From assembly GCA_017694885.1 (NCBI GenBank), contig JADIMH010000047.1, forward strand, positions 1 through 39,135: 39,135 bases of DNA, given 5' to 3'. Source of the stretch: Candidatus Cryptobacteroides faecipullorum (GTDB taxonomy: Bacteria > Bacteroidota > Bacteroidia > Bacteroidales > UBA932). Positions 26,256-34,477 of the stretch are shown piece after piece (the first letter of the stretch is position 1; the number at the start of each line of letters is the position of its first letter). The notes beneath the pieces were generated by a model. The model worked only from the letters and a program-made list of their open reading frames with translations. It did no database searches and had not been told where the DNA came from. A program made the translations under genes and the position numbers.

Positions 26256-29057
26256 TTATCTTCTAAGTGCGCTTGCAGCATTCATGCCAACGGAAGAAGA
26301 GCCTCTCCCTGATGACATTCTGTCACCTGACAGTCCGGAAGAGCGACCGCCTTCGCCGGCGGACGACCCTCCCCCTACTGAAGCGTTTTTGCCTGACTGG
26401 ACATAGAAAGGCCAGAATATTCCGAATTTTACGGCCCTTTGAGGTCTGATGTAGTGATGCGCACCGAAATAGTCCACTGCATTGTCCGGCCATCCCATGC
26501 CTGCATTTACCAGCTTGACAAATATGCAGGCTCTCTTCCACTGGATGTTGACAAAGGCATCGATATACGGACTGTTGCCGTATTTTTCTTCTGCCTGGTT
26601 GTGGAACAGCCCGAGCGCAGGACTGTATGCCGGAGCGAACCATTTGGTGGTGTACCATGCGTTTGCCCCTATCTGCATCTGCATGACTTTCTTCACTACA
26701 TCGAACTGGAAATAGTATCTGAAATTCAGTGCCAGCGTAGGCAGAGGAAGCACATCGGCGTTTGAAGACAACTGGAACAGTGCCTGATGGTCAAAATGAA
26801 ACTTCCATACCCGGAAATTCTTCATCAGGGAAGCTGTCATCACACTCATCGGGGTGTTATTCTGTCTTACTATCCCTTCAGTATCATAATATATGTTGTT
26901 GCCCAATAATGCATATCCGAATGTAGCCTTCAGTTTCCACAGGGGTACGGCCGCACTTGCCTCGATGCGGGTTTCGGAAATCTTGCCGAAAGAATTGTCC
27001 CACTTGTAATGGTTTGAAAGGTAATGCTGCTGGTACCAGTCCGGTTCCTTGAGGGAAGTATTGAAGTGCGCGTTGAAACTTATCGGGCTTTTCCTGGCTT
27101 TCCTGAACGGGTAAATATTGAAACCGACATTTGCATCTACTGAGAAATCATTGATTTCCGCACCGAGGAATGTGTATCTGCCGGTAGCGTCCCATTTCAG
27201 GAAATTCCGGAACTGCCCCTGTGCCCCTGCATACAGGTAAACCGAGTTCCTTACGACATTCTTTCCTTTGGAGAGGTAGTTCTGCGTACTTCTGAAATCA
27301 TAGTAATTGAGCAACTTGTCTCCTATACCGACGTCGAGTTTCGATACGATACCGTCTTCGGACCAGGGCTGCAGCCTGATATACAGTCTGTTCTCGAATT
27401 TCATCACTCTCTGCGAGTCGGCGCTGCTGGTCGGGTTGAGGTAGAATCTGTTATGGTACAGATCCCTTCCGAACTGACCGTTTTCCCCGGCATCGATTTC
27501 ATCGGTATACATCTTGGTGAATACCGAATATTCGGAACTGTGGCCGATAAACGCAGTGGTTATATCCCTGTCAAGGGTGTCCGCCTCTTCCTTGGATGCT
27601 TCCAGTGCGGCTTTTTCCTGTTCCATGTCGAGATATGCCTTGATGGCGGTACTGTCGCCTGAAGCCATTATACTGTCTTTCCGCGCTTGTTCAGCCTTCA
27701 TTTCTTTCCTTTTCCCGATGTTGTTCAGGAAATTGAAAGGTATTCTGTAAGACTGGTCAAGGAATATGGTGTTTTTCTTTATCCTGTTTGATGCGTTCTG
27801 CAGATGCACGTCTATTTCACGGGCATCGACGGTAGTATCCCTTATCCATGTATTGTCTACAATGCCTCCGTTTTCGCTTTTCTCCACTTTATTGTAGATG
27901 TATCCTGCATGCATCAGATATCTTTTGCCCATATAGTTGGTGGCAGCAACGAAAGTCCTGTTGTCCACATCCTCACGTTTGAGCATTCCGTTTCCTCCGT
28001 ACCTGTGGTATTCGAGTGTGACGTTCAGCTCGGGCAGGATGTTCTGGGTGGTGAGTATCTTGACATCGGATTCTTCCTTTTCGCTGTTTGCGAACAGTGT
28101 TCCCCAGTAGGCCAGCTCCGTATAAGGGGTTTTGGTGTTATACATGGGGAGTGTTTCAGGGGAATAGTTGTATATCCTGTACGGGGTATAGAATACGACA
28201 TTCTCTTCCTCATCGCGTTTGAAATAGTCGTAAGTCTGGACAGGAGAGCCGATTACGCCCAGGTATGAAACGTTTACATCCTCTTTGTAGAACGGGTAGT
28301 CGTTGAAGTGGTAATTGTAGGATGTGTCCTGTTCATGGAGGTTCACATTGTTGAAATACCTGTCATGAGTCCAGGTTATGAGCCGCTTATACTGCATTGA
28401 GTCGGGGATGGCATATGTTTCGAGGATTCTCGGGGTCGCCTGGATTATGCTGTCCCTTGCCGCCAATATGCTGTCTTTCCTGTTCAGGATACTGTCGATC
28501 CTGGCCATGAGTATCGGCAGCCGCTGCTCGCTGATGACCTTTTTCTGCTCTTTCCTCGAGAGGGAGTTGAACCATATCAACGAGTCGCGTATCGCAATGT
28601 CCGTCGAGTCCTTGATGAACAGGGAATCAAGAAGATGCAGCTGGATGGAGTCTCCTGCCGCAAGGAGGGAATCCCTTGTCTGCCGTCTGGTCGGAGCGTC
28701 CTTGAGTTCTACATAATATCTGTAACGGAGCGTATCGGTAAAGCGCAGGGAATCAGGCGGGATTATGGTATCCCTCGCAGTCAGGGCGTTGACTGAATCG
28801 ACTTTGGCCGATATTGTACCGATAACGGAGGCAATCCCGCGGTTCGAATGTATGAAAACAACACTGTCCGAAGCCGTAGTGGCTTCAGAATCTATTGATT
28901 CCTTTATGACAGAACTGACAGTATCTCTGGCTTGTCTGATAGAGTCGGCGACTGAAAACATGCGCCCTGTCCTGGCCGCGTCTATCCCGAAAGACTGTAC
29001 GGCTGCAATCCCGATCAGCAGTGCAGGAATCCATATTTTAGATAACAGGTTCTTCAT
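26256..29057 (-). CDS. Putative outer-membrane porin (Porin_10-like, Bacteroidota)
   Basis: The protein is 933 aa from ATG 29057; a TTG at 29069 lies within the promoter box and is rejected. A signal peptide (about 5-25) precedes a long N-terminal domain rich in short D-S-[IL] repeats (about 95-225). The rest is a beta-strand-rich body with many alternating aromatic strands (SPVQTYDYFKRDEEENVVFY, ILPELNVTLEYHRYGGN, CIFVKLVNAGMGWPDNAVDYFG), as in Bacteroidota putative porins. The last probable strand VKFGIFWPFYV is followed by a 45-residue Gly/Ser-rich tail, which is unusual for an outer-membrane barrel. The promoter is near consensus. Confidence 0.85.
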   Translation of the reverse strand: MKNLLSKIWIPALLIGIAAVQSFGIDAARTGRMFSVADSIRQARDTVSSVIKESIDSEATTASDSVVFIHSNRGIASVIGTISAKVDSVNALTARDTIIPPDSLRFTDTLRYRYYVELKDAPTRRQTRDSLLAAGDSIQLHLLDSLFIKDSTDIAIRDSLIWFNSLSRKEQKKVISEQRLPILMARIDSILNRKDSILAARDSIIQATPRILETYAIPDSMQYKRLITWTHDRYFNNVNLHEQDTSYNYHFNDYPFYKEDVNVSYLGVIGSPVQTYDYFKRDEEENVVFYTPYRIYNYSPETLPMYNTKTPYTELAYWGTLFANSEKEESDVKILTTQNILPELNVTLEYHRYGGNGMLKREDVDNRTFVAATNYMGKRYLMHAGYIYNKVEKSENGGIVDNTWIRDTTVDAREIDVHLQNASNRIKKNTIFLDQSYRIPFNFLNNIGKRKEMKAEQARKDSIMASGDSTAIKAYLDMEQEKAALEASKEEADTLDRDITTAFIGHSSEYSVFTKMYTDEIDAGENGQFGRDLYHNRFYLNPTSSADSQRVMKFENRLYIRLQPWSEDGIVSKLDVGIGDKLLNYYDFRSTQNYLSKGKNVVRNSVYLYAGAQGQFRNFLKWDATGRYTFLGAEINDFSVDANVGFNIYPFRKARKSPISFNAHFNTSLKEPDWYQQHYLSNHYKWDNSFGKISETRIEASAAVPLWKLKATFGYALLGNNIYYDTEGIVRQNNTPMSVMTASLMKNFRVWKFHFDHQALFQLSSNADVLPLPTLALNFRYYFQFDVVKKVMQMQIGANAWYTTKWFAPAYSPALGLFHNQAEEKYGNSPYIDAFVNIQWKRACIFVKLVNAGMGWPDNAVDYFGAHHYIRPQRAVKFGIFWPFYVQSGKNASVGGGSSAGEGGRSSGLSGDRMSSGRGSSSVGMNAASALRR

Positions 29058-29066
29058 ACGAACCTG

Positions 29067-29097
29067 CAAAGGTATGCAAATTCTTTGTCTTTACAAA
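29067..29097 (-). promoter_or_regulatory. Consensus Bacteroidota promoter for the porin/transglycosylase operon
   Basis: On the minus strand TTTG (29097-29094), a 19-base spacer and TACCTTTG (29074-29067) match the -33/-7 consensus exactly. The porin ATG is at 29057, only 10 bases after the -7 box, so the leader would be about 5 bases. The -33 element sits directly against the pncA stop. Confidence 0.75.
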
Positions 29098-29678
29098 ATA
29101 TCGATCCCGGAAGAGCCCAATTCCTTGAGAGTTGCGTTGTGTCCGGCTTCGTCTACATAAGCCAGGGCCTGAGAGAGAAGGCGGACGTCGAACCCGGCTT
29201 TCCGAAGGTCGAGACATGTGGCCCTGACACAGAATTCTGTGGCAATCCCGCAGACATACACTTCCTTGATATCCATGAGTTCCAGTACTTCCCCGAGCGA
29301 CTGGCCGGCTTTGTTTGCCCCTTCGAAGCCGGAATACTGTTCTGTATTCCTGTCGCATCCTTTATAGAATACGAGCTCATCGTTCATGTAGGGCTGGAGC
29401 ATTTCATGAACTGCCCCTCCGTGCGTCCCGACTACACAGTGGGACGGCCATGTGCCTCCGTTGGATGTGAAAGAGCAGTGGTCTGCAGGATGGTGGTCGC
29501 AGACGAACAGGATGGGGAATGTATCCAGAATCTCGTTTTCATCCCCGTTCTGTCCCGCTGTCATCCTGTCTATGAATGAAACTGTCTCCCTGACGGCGTT
29601 TTTTGAGTTCCGGCATGCGAGAGAACCGTCTATGAAGTCGTAAAGCATGTCGACTATTATGAGTGCAGAATCTGTCAT
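29091..29678 (-). CDS. pncA: Nicotinamidase (isochorismatase-fold)
   Basis: The protein is 195 aa from ATG 29678; a TTG at 29687 is rejected. The catalytic triad is visible: Asp in IIVDMLYDF (near residue 9), Lys in FYKGCD (about 104-109) and Cys in CGIATEFCVRAT (about 145-156). Metal-site residues occur in VCDHHPADHCSF (about 62-73). It hydrolyses nicotinamide to nicotinate plus ammonia. It starts 5 bases after the pncB stop, so the two enzymes act in series, nicotinamide to nicotinate to NaMN, in NAD salvage. The isochorismatase family also includes other hydrolases, but the PncB neighbour supports this call. Confidence 0.92.
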   Translation of the reverse strand: MTDSALIIVDMLYDFIDGSLACRNSKNAVRETVSFIDRMTAGQNGDENEILDTFPILFVCDHHPADHCSFTSNGGTWPSHCVVGTHGGAVHEMLQPYMNDELVFYKGCDRNTEQYSGFEGANKAGQSLGEVLELMDIKEVYVCGIATEFCVRATCLDLRKAGFDVRLLSQALAYVDEAGHNATLKELGSSGIDIL

Positions 29679-29683
29679 GTCTG

Positions 29684-31168
29684 TCAAAGGCTGAAGTTGT
29701 TTATTTCCGATACCAGTCTGTTGATGATATTCATTTTCAGGTCATAAAGCGTGTCGGATATGTCTACCTTATAGTAGTGCGGATTGATGAGCCTCCGTTC
29801 GCTCGGACTGAAATGCATAAGCGTATCATCATAGTATGCTTTCTTTTCTGTCAGAGTATGTTCGGGAACGCACCGCCTGCCTCCTTCCATTACTTTGATC
29901 TGGAGCGGTTTTGCCATATATGTACCGGCCTCGAAAGTCTTGAACTTGTACCGGTCGTTTTCATCGTAGATGGTGAATGTCTCCCCGTTTTCGATCTTTT
30001 CTGTCAGTCCGTCTCCGCGCAGGCAGGTGACGTCCGCCTTGAATATTTCCCCTTTTTCAGGATCTGTTCTGGTGATCCTGTAGGTAATCTGGAATCCCGG
30101 GTTAATGAGTTTCGCCTTGTCTTCCGAACGCTTGAGCACAGGCTGTCCGTCTATCTGGACCAGCTTGTAGACGTTGCCGAAACAAGGGTTTGCCTTGCTG
30201 GTTGCTATTGCATCTCCTACCCCGTAGGAATCTATGCATGCTCCCTGCCTCTCCAGATCGGAAATGATATACTCGTCCAGAGAATTGGTGGCGAATATCC
30301 TGCACTTGCGGAAACCGTTCTCGTCCAGGATCCTGCGGCACTCGCACGAGAGGTATGCCAGGTCTCCGCTGTCCAGCCTGATTCCGTAACCGTACCGGTA
30401 GGTGTCATCGATTCCGTTCTCCCTGTAGGCCCTCATTGCATTGAGTATGCCGCATTTCAGCGAGTCGTATGTGTCGATGAGCAGGATAAGGGGCTCATTC
30501 ATGTGAGTCTTGATATAGGAGTCGAAAGCCTTGTGTTCCCCTTCTACCGAACATCCGAAAGAAGTGACATAGCTATGGGCCATCGTTCCTGTAGAGCCGC
30601 AGCCGAACATCGCTCCCGTGAGGATATTGGATGTATTGCTGCAACCTGCGATGATGGCAGCCTTCGCTCCGTATGTGGCCGCCCATGGTCCGTGGGCGCG
30701 GCGGGAACCGAATTCGCTTACCGGCCTGTTCGTCGCCCGGCAGACCCTGGAAGCCTTTGTCGCAACCGCCATCTGATGGTTCATTATGCAAAGCATCGGG
30801 GTTTCAAGCACCTGGGCTTCTATCACCGGGCCCTCGACTATGATTACAGGCTGTGAGGGGAATGCTATCTCTCCTTCTCTCATGGCGTAGACGTTTCCCG
30901 TGAATTTCATGCGGGACAGGTATTCCCTGAACTCCGCGTAGTCAGGTCCCGGAAGGAATTTTTCAAAGAAATCCGCCGGCATGTTCCCGAGATTTCCGAT
31001 CATTTCGAGAACTTCGTCCACACCGCTCACCACAGCCCAGTTGTTGTTTTCGGGAGCCTTGCGGTAGAAAAGGTTGAAAATCGCGGTCTTGTCTTTCATG
31101 CCGCAGTCATAGAACGACTTTCCCATCGTATATTGGTACTTGTCGGAGCAATAGGAGTTGTTAAGCAT
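29684..31168 (-). CDS. pncB: Nicotinate phosphoribosyltransferase
   Basis: The protein is 494 aa from ATG 31168. An in-frame extension to 31432 overlaps the divergent kinase gene on the opposite strand and lacks family sequence, so it is rejected. The body matches NAPRTase: YQYTMGKSFYDCGMKDKTAIFNLFYRK near the start, EFGSRRAHGPWAA near residues 150-162, the phosphoribosyl region FGCSVEGEHKAFDSYI near 207-222, and FATNSLDEYIISDLERQGACIDSYGVGDAIATS near 295-327. It joins nicotinate and PRPP, forming NaMN. It is followed by pncA on the same strand. Confidence 0.94.
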   Translation of the reverse strand: MLNNSYCSDKYQYTMGKSFYDCGMKDKTAIFNLFYRKAPENNNWAVVSGVDEVLEMIGNLGNMPADFFEKFLPGPDYAEFREYLSRMKFTGNVYAMREGEIAFPSQPVIIVEGPVIEAQVLETPMLCIMNHQMAVATKASRVCRATNRPVSEFGSRRAHGPWAATYGAKAAIIAGCSNTSNILTGAMFGCGSTGTMAHSYVTSFGCSVEGEHKAFDSYIKTHMNEPLILLIDTYDSLKCGILNAMRAYRENGIDDTYRYGYGIRLDSGDLAYLSCECRRILDENGFRKCRIFATNSLDEYIISDLERQGACIDSYGVGDAIATSKANPCFGNVYKLVQIDGQPVLKRSEDKAKLINPGFQITYRITRTDPEKGEIFKADVTCLRGDGLTEKIENGETFTIYDENDRYKFKTFEAGTYMAKPLQIKVMEGGRRCVPEHTLTEKKAYYDDTLMHFSPSERRLINPHYYKVDISDTLYDLKMNIINRLVSEINNFSL

Positions 31169-31189
31169 TGCATTTCGGTTAAATCCATG

Positions 31190-31197
31190 CAAATTTA
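31190..31197 (-). promoter_or_regulatory. -7 promoter box for pncB-pncA
   Basis: TAAATTTG on the minus strand is 22 bases upstream of the pncB ATG, within the 64-base divergent gap shared with the kinase gene. Confidence 0.5.
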
Positions 31198-31220
31198 CAC
31201 TTTTTTGCCAGACAATGTTG

Positions 31221-31228
31221 TATTTTTG
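31221..31228 (+). promoter_or_regulatory. -7 promoter box for the amgK-like gene
   Basis: TATTTTTG matches TAnnTTTG and ends only 4 bases before the ATG at 31233, so the mRNA would start at or within a base or two of the start codon. The -33 region is T-rich (TTTTTTG at 31201-31207, spacing too short). Confidence 0.5.
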
Positions 31229-31232
31229 CGTT

Positions 31233-32726
31233 ATGGAAAACAATATTTTATCTGACCTTTTCAGTGTCCGCTTCGGGACAATGCCTGATTCCGTTTCCCC
31301 TCTGCCTGTCTCAGGCAGCCATCGCAGATATTTCCGTCTGTCCGGCGGCGGAAGCTCGGCCATAGGAGTTGCAGGAACTGATTTTGCCGAGAACCGGGCG
31401 TTCTGTACGATGTCCGGCCATTTCAGGTCCAAAGGAATAAATGTGCCTGAAGTCTATGGGATAAGCGGAGACGGGATGTATTATCTTCAGGAGGATCTGG
31501 GTGATATTTCACTTTTTGATTATGTCGCTGACGGCCGCAAGGGAGGGGAATATTCTCTCCAGGACCGGGAAATGCTTCTGTCCGCTGTTTCAGGACTTCC
31601 GAAAATACAGTTTGAAGGGGCTGCCGGACTGGATTTCGGTGTCTGCTGCCGTTCTATGACGTTTGACGGGCAGATGGTGATGTTCGATCTCAATTATTTC
31701 AAATACTGTTTTCTGAAGACGCTCGGACTGGAGTTTGACGAGGTGCGTCTGCAGTCCGACTTTGACAAGCTTCGCGATGATATATCTTCTGTTCCGTCCG
31801 ACGGTTTCCTTTACAGGGATTTTCAGTCCAGGAATGTAATGGTCAAGGATGGCAAACCTTATTATATAGATTTCCAGGGAGGCATGAAAGGCCCCATGTA
31901 TTATGACCTGGCTTCTTTCGTATGGCAGGCAAGGGCGCGGTACCCGCAGGACCTGAAGGACGAAATGATAGCCGCTTACTTAGAGGCATTGGCCCCTTAC
32001 CGCCATCCGGAACCGGATGTATTCAATGAAAGGCTGAGGCTTTTCGTTCTGGTCCGCACGCTGCAGGTACTCGGAGCTTATGGTTTCAGGGGCTGTTTCG
32101 AGAGAAAAGAGCATTTCCTGAAAAGCATACCGTCGGCCATACGGAATATCGAAGAACTGCTGGCAGTCCCGTTCGTGGACTATCCGTATCTGGACAGCGT
32201 CCTCAGGCGGATTGTAGAAGCCTTTGACAGGGGAGAGACAGAATGCCTTTACGAAGGCAATGGTCGGAGTTCCGGCAGGACGGATGCCGGAACAGCCGGT
32301 GGGACGGGCAGTGCAGGAAAACAGGCTCTGACGGTTACCGTATACAGTTTTTCGTATAAAAAGGGCATTCCCCTGGATGATTCCGGCAATGGGGGCGGAT
32401 ATGTATTCGACTGCAGGTCAATCCATAATCCCGGGAAATACGACCGGTATAAATCCCTCACGGGAATGGATGCCCCTGTGATAAGGTTCCTTGAAGATGA
32501 CGGGGAGGTGTTCATGTTTATGGACAATGTATATGCTTTGGTAGATGCGCATGTGGGGCGTTTCCTCCAGAGGGGCTTTACGCATCTGATGGTAAGTTTC
32601 GGATGTACCGGAGGTCAGCACCGTTCGGTCTATTGTGCGGAAAGCCTGGCCCGGCATCTGGCCGGGATTCAAGGGGTGAAAGTCCGGCTTGTGCATAGGG
32701 AACAGCATGCGGAGCGCATCCTGTAG
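31233..32726 (+). CDS. AmgK-like amino-sugar kinase fused to a RapZ C-terminal domain
   Basis: The protein is 497 aa from ATG 31233; the frame extends upstream to 31158 but into promoter sequence. Residues about 1-330 are an aminoglycoside-phosphotransferase fold like AmgK: YYLQEDLGDISLFDYV near 80-95, catalytic loop FLYRDFQSRNVMV near 190-202 and IDFQGGMKGPMYYDLASFVWQARARY near 210-235. AmgK phosphorylates MurNAc and GlcNAc at C1. After a Gly/Ser/Thr-rich linker (about 345-365), residues about 367-497 match the RapZ C-terminal domain: SFSYKKGIPLD, YVFDCRSIHNPGKY, SFGCTGGQHRSVYCAE. In RapZ this domain senses glucosamine-6-phosphate. The RapZ P-loop N-domain is absent. The MurU-like gene follows. 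Confidence 0.85.
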   Translation: MENNILSDLFSVRFGTMPDSVSPLPVSGSHRRYFRLSGGGSSAIGVAGTDFAENRAFCTMSGHFRSKGINVPEVYGISGDGMYYLQEDLGDISLFDYVADGRKGGEYSLQDREMLLSAVSGLPKIQFEGAAGLDFGVCCRSMTFDGQMVMFDLNYFKYCFLKTLGLEFDEVRLQSDFDKLRDDISSVPSDGFLYRDFQSRNVMVKDGKPYYIDFQGGMKGPMYYDLASFVWQARARYPQDLKDEMIAAYLEALAPYRHPEPDVFNERLRLFVLVRTLQVLGAYGFRGCFERKEHFLKSIPSAIRNIEELLAVPFVDYPYLDSVLRRIVEAFDRGETECLYEGNGRSSGRTDAGTAGGTGSAGKQALTVTVYSFSYKKGIPLDDSGNGGGYVFDCRSIHNPGKYDRYKSLTGMDAPVIRFLEDDGEVFMFMDNVYALVDAHVGRFLQRGFTHLMVSFGCTGGQHRSVYCAESLARHLAGIQGVKVRLVHREQHAERIL

Positions 32727-32754
32727 TGCCTCCGGAAGTGTAAGGAAAGGGGGG

Positions 32755-32781
32755 CTCACTCCGACCGACTGCAGGGAGTGA
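32755..32781 (+). other. Small hairpin between the kinase and nucleotidyltransferase genes
   Basis: A 7-bp inverted repeat TCACTCC (32756-32762) / GGAGTGA (32775-32781) lies in the 90-base gap. No T-run follows directly. It could be an attenuator or processing site, or chance. Confidence 0.25.
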
Positions 32782-32816
32782 AGAAATCTGTTTTGTTACC
32801 AAAAAGATTGCATATA

Positions 32817-33677
32817 ATGAAAGCTATGATATTCGCTGCGGGTCTCGGTACCCGTCTCAAACCTTTGACAGACACTATGCCCAAGGCTCTGGTCCCGGTC
32901 TGCGGCAAGCCCCTGCTGTGGCATGTCATGACCAAGCTGAAAGCATCCGGAATCAATGACGTCACTATAAACGTACATCATTTTGCAGACAAGATAATCT
33001 CCTATCTGGAATCCGTAGACGGACTCGGGATGGATGTCCACATTTCGGACGAACGGGACATGCTTTTAGAGACCGGCGGCGGAATCCGCCATGCGGAGCG
33101 GTATCTGTGCCGTCCTGCAGGTCATGTGGCCTGGGCCGGTTCCGACGAGGCCGGACATGCCGGTGGCCGGAACGGGGATTCTGTTCCGGCCGGGATCTGC
33201 GGGGACAGTGAACGAGATGAAGCCCGTGCCGGAAGGTTCCTTGTCCATAATGTAGATATCCTTTCCGACCTGGATATCAGGTGGTTCGAGTCGCAGGTCC
33301 GGCCCGGCGCCATAGCTACGCTTCTGGTAAGCGACCGCAAGACCAGCCGGTACCTGCTGTTCGATGACGACATGCGGCTTGTCGGCTGGATCAATGTTTC
33401 CACCGGCGAAGTCCGTACTCCGTATCCTGCGCTGGATGTCGCCTCCTGCCGCATGTTCGCCTTTTCCGGAATCCATATCCTTTCCGACGGCATATTTCCT
33501 CTTTTCGGCTCCGAGGGTTTCGGAGAACGTTTCCCGATAATGGATTTCTATCTGAAGGCGGCGGACCGCTATCCGATATACGGCGTTCCGGCGACCGGTC
33601 TGCACCTTATCGATGTAGGCAAACCGGGCTCCCTCGCCGAGGCGGAGAAATTATGTCAGGATATAGAGCGGCATTAA
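32817..33677 (+). CDS. MurU-like sugar-1-phosphate nucleotidyltransferase
   Basis: The protein is 286 aa from ATG 32817, whose N-terminus MKAMIFAAGLGTRLKPLTDTMPKALVPV is the nucleotidyltransferase GxGTRx(n)PK signature. A frame extending to 32778 is rejected. LETGGGIRHAE near residues 85-95 and FLVHNVDILSDLDI near 141-154 place it with MurU/RfbA-like enzymes, and the C-terminus ends in LIDVGKPGSLAEAE. Next to an AmgK-like kinase it most likely makes UDP-MurNAc from MurNAc-1-phosphate. A Gly/Ala/Asp-rich stretch (about 98-139) looks inserted before the NVD strand. Confidence 0.82.
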   Translation: MKAMIFAAGLGTRLKPLTDTMPKALVPVCGKPLLWHVMTKLKASGINDVTINVHHFADKIISYLESVDGLGMDVHISDERDMLLETGGGIRHAERYLCRPAGHVAWAGSDEAGHAGGRNGDSVPAGICGDSERDEARAGRFLVHNVDILSDLDIRWFESQVRPGAIATLLVSDRKTSRYLLFDDDMRLVGWINVSTGEVRTPYPALDVASCRMFAFSGIHILSDGIFPLFGSEGFGERFPIMDFYLKAADRYPIYGVPATGLHLIDVGKPGSLAEAEKLCQDIERH

Positions 33678-33738
33678 CCTTCCCAATAATAGGACGGGCA
33701 AAACGGTTAATACCAATGAGTTGGTTCAGGACATATAT

Positions 33739-33770
33739 GGACGGTCCCGTTCCGCAGAAGGGGACCGTCC
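33739..33770. terminator. Perfect hairpin between convergent genes
   Basis: GGACGGTCCC (33739-33748) pairs perfectly with GGGACCGTCC (33761-33770) across a 12-base loop. It lies between the murU-like gene (+) and the GNAT gene (-). It lacks a T-run on either side, so its terminator role is uncertain. Confidence 0.45.
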
Positions 33771-33799
33771 TAATGAATGATAGGCTAAATTACTTAAAA

Positions 33800-34456
33800 T
33801 CAATCGAATATATAGGATGCGATTAGGAAGGTCGGATCATCCCCGAGAAGCAGGAGTGGCAAATAGCGTTTCTTGCCGGTGTCAACAGGAAGAATCCGTA
33901 TCTGGTCCGTCTCCCATTCTTCTTTTGTGATCCGCATGAAATGCTCCGTGCGGATGTCTCCCAATGGCGAAGTCTTGCCTTCTTCCGTATGATGGAAATG
34001 GAAACCGCATTTGTCCATTACGCGGCGGGATTTCGTATTGCCGTCGTAATACCCGCACCATACGGCGGTCATGCCCAGATCCTCGAAACACCGCTGAAGC
34101 AGGCATCGCACTGCTTCAGGTATCAGCCCTTGTCCCCAATACGGCTTGCCTATCCAGTAGCCGATCTCCGCCTCTCCCTGCAGCATCTCAGCACTGTGCA
34201 GTCCGTCGCCGCACATGATGCCCGCGCTTCCGACAGGCTCGCCCGTCTCTTTCAGTACCACGGCGTATGTCTCGGGGGCGGCAAACACAGTCCGGATAAT
34301 CTCCAGACTGTTCTCTACGGAAGTGTGCGGCGGCCATCCGGCTGCCTGGCCTATTGCCGGGTCTTTAGCGTATTTGTATAGGGCATCGGCGTCCGATTCT
34401 CTCCAGGGACGCAAAATAAGCCGCTCGGTAACAAGCTGATATACAATTTTCTCCAT
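33800..34456 (-). CDS. GNAT acetyltransferase (RimJ/RimL-like) with a C-terminal remnant of a second GNAT
   Basis: The protein is 218 aa from ATG 34456; a TTG at 34477 is rejected. Residues about 1-180 are a complete RimJ/RimL-type GNAT domain: LVTERLILRPWRESDADALY at the start, acetyl-CoA site GYWIGKPYWGQGLIPEAVRCLL near 108-129, and NTKSRRVMDKCGF near 148-160. These enzymes acetylate amino groups of proteins or small molecules. The last 36 residues (IRILPVDTGKKRYLPLLLL...) resemble the N-terminus of a different GNAT family and then stop, which looks like a truncated fusion. That reading is from memory of the family. Confidence 0.8.
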   Translation of the reverse strand: MEKIVYQLVTERLILRPWRESDADALYKYAKDPAIGQAAGWPPHTSVENSLEIIRTVFAAPETYAVVLKETGEPVGSAGIMCGDGLHSAEMLQGEAEIGYWIGKPYWGQGLIPEAVRCLLQRCFEDLGMTAVWCGYYDGNTKSRRVMDKCGFHFHHTEEGKTSPLGDIRTEHFMRITKEEWETDQIRILPVDTGKKRYLPLLLLGDDPTFLIASYIFD

Positions 34457-34477
34457 ATCGTCAAATTCCAAACTCAA

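Noticed and set aside
29663..30856. 397-codon open frame on + opposite pncB
   Set aside because: It is fully antisense to a strongly supported pncB, and the translation has no recognisable domain.
31169..31432. N-terminal extension of pncB
   Set aside because: It overlaps the start of the divergent kinase gene and both promoter boxes. The NAPRTase family sequence begins at ATG 31168.
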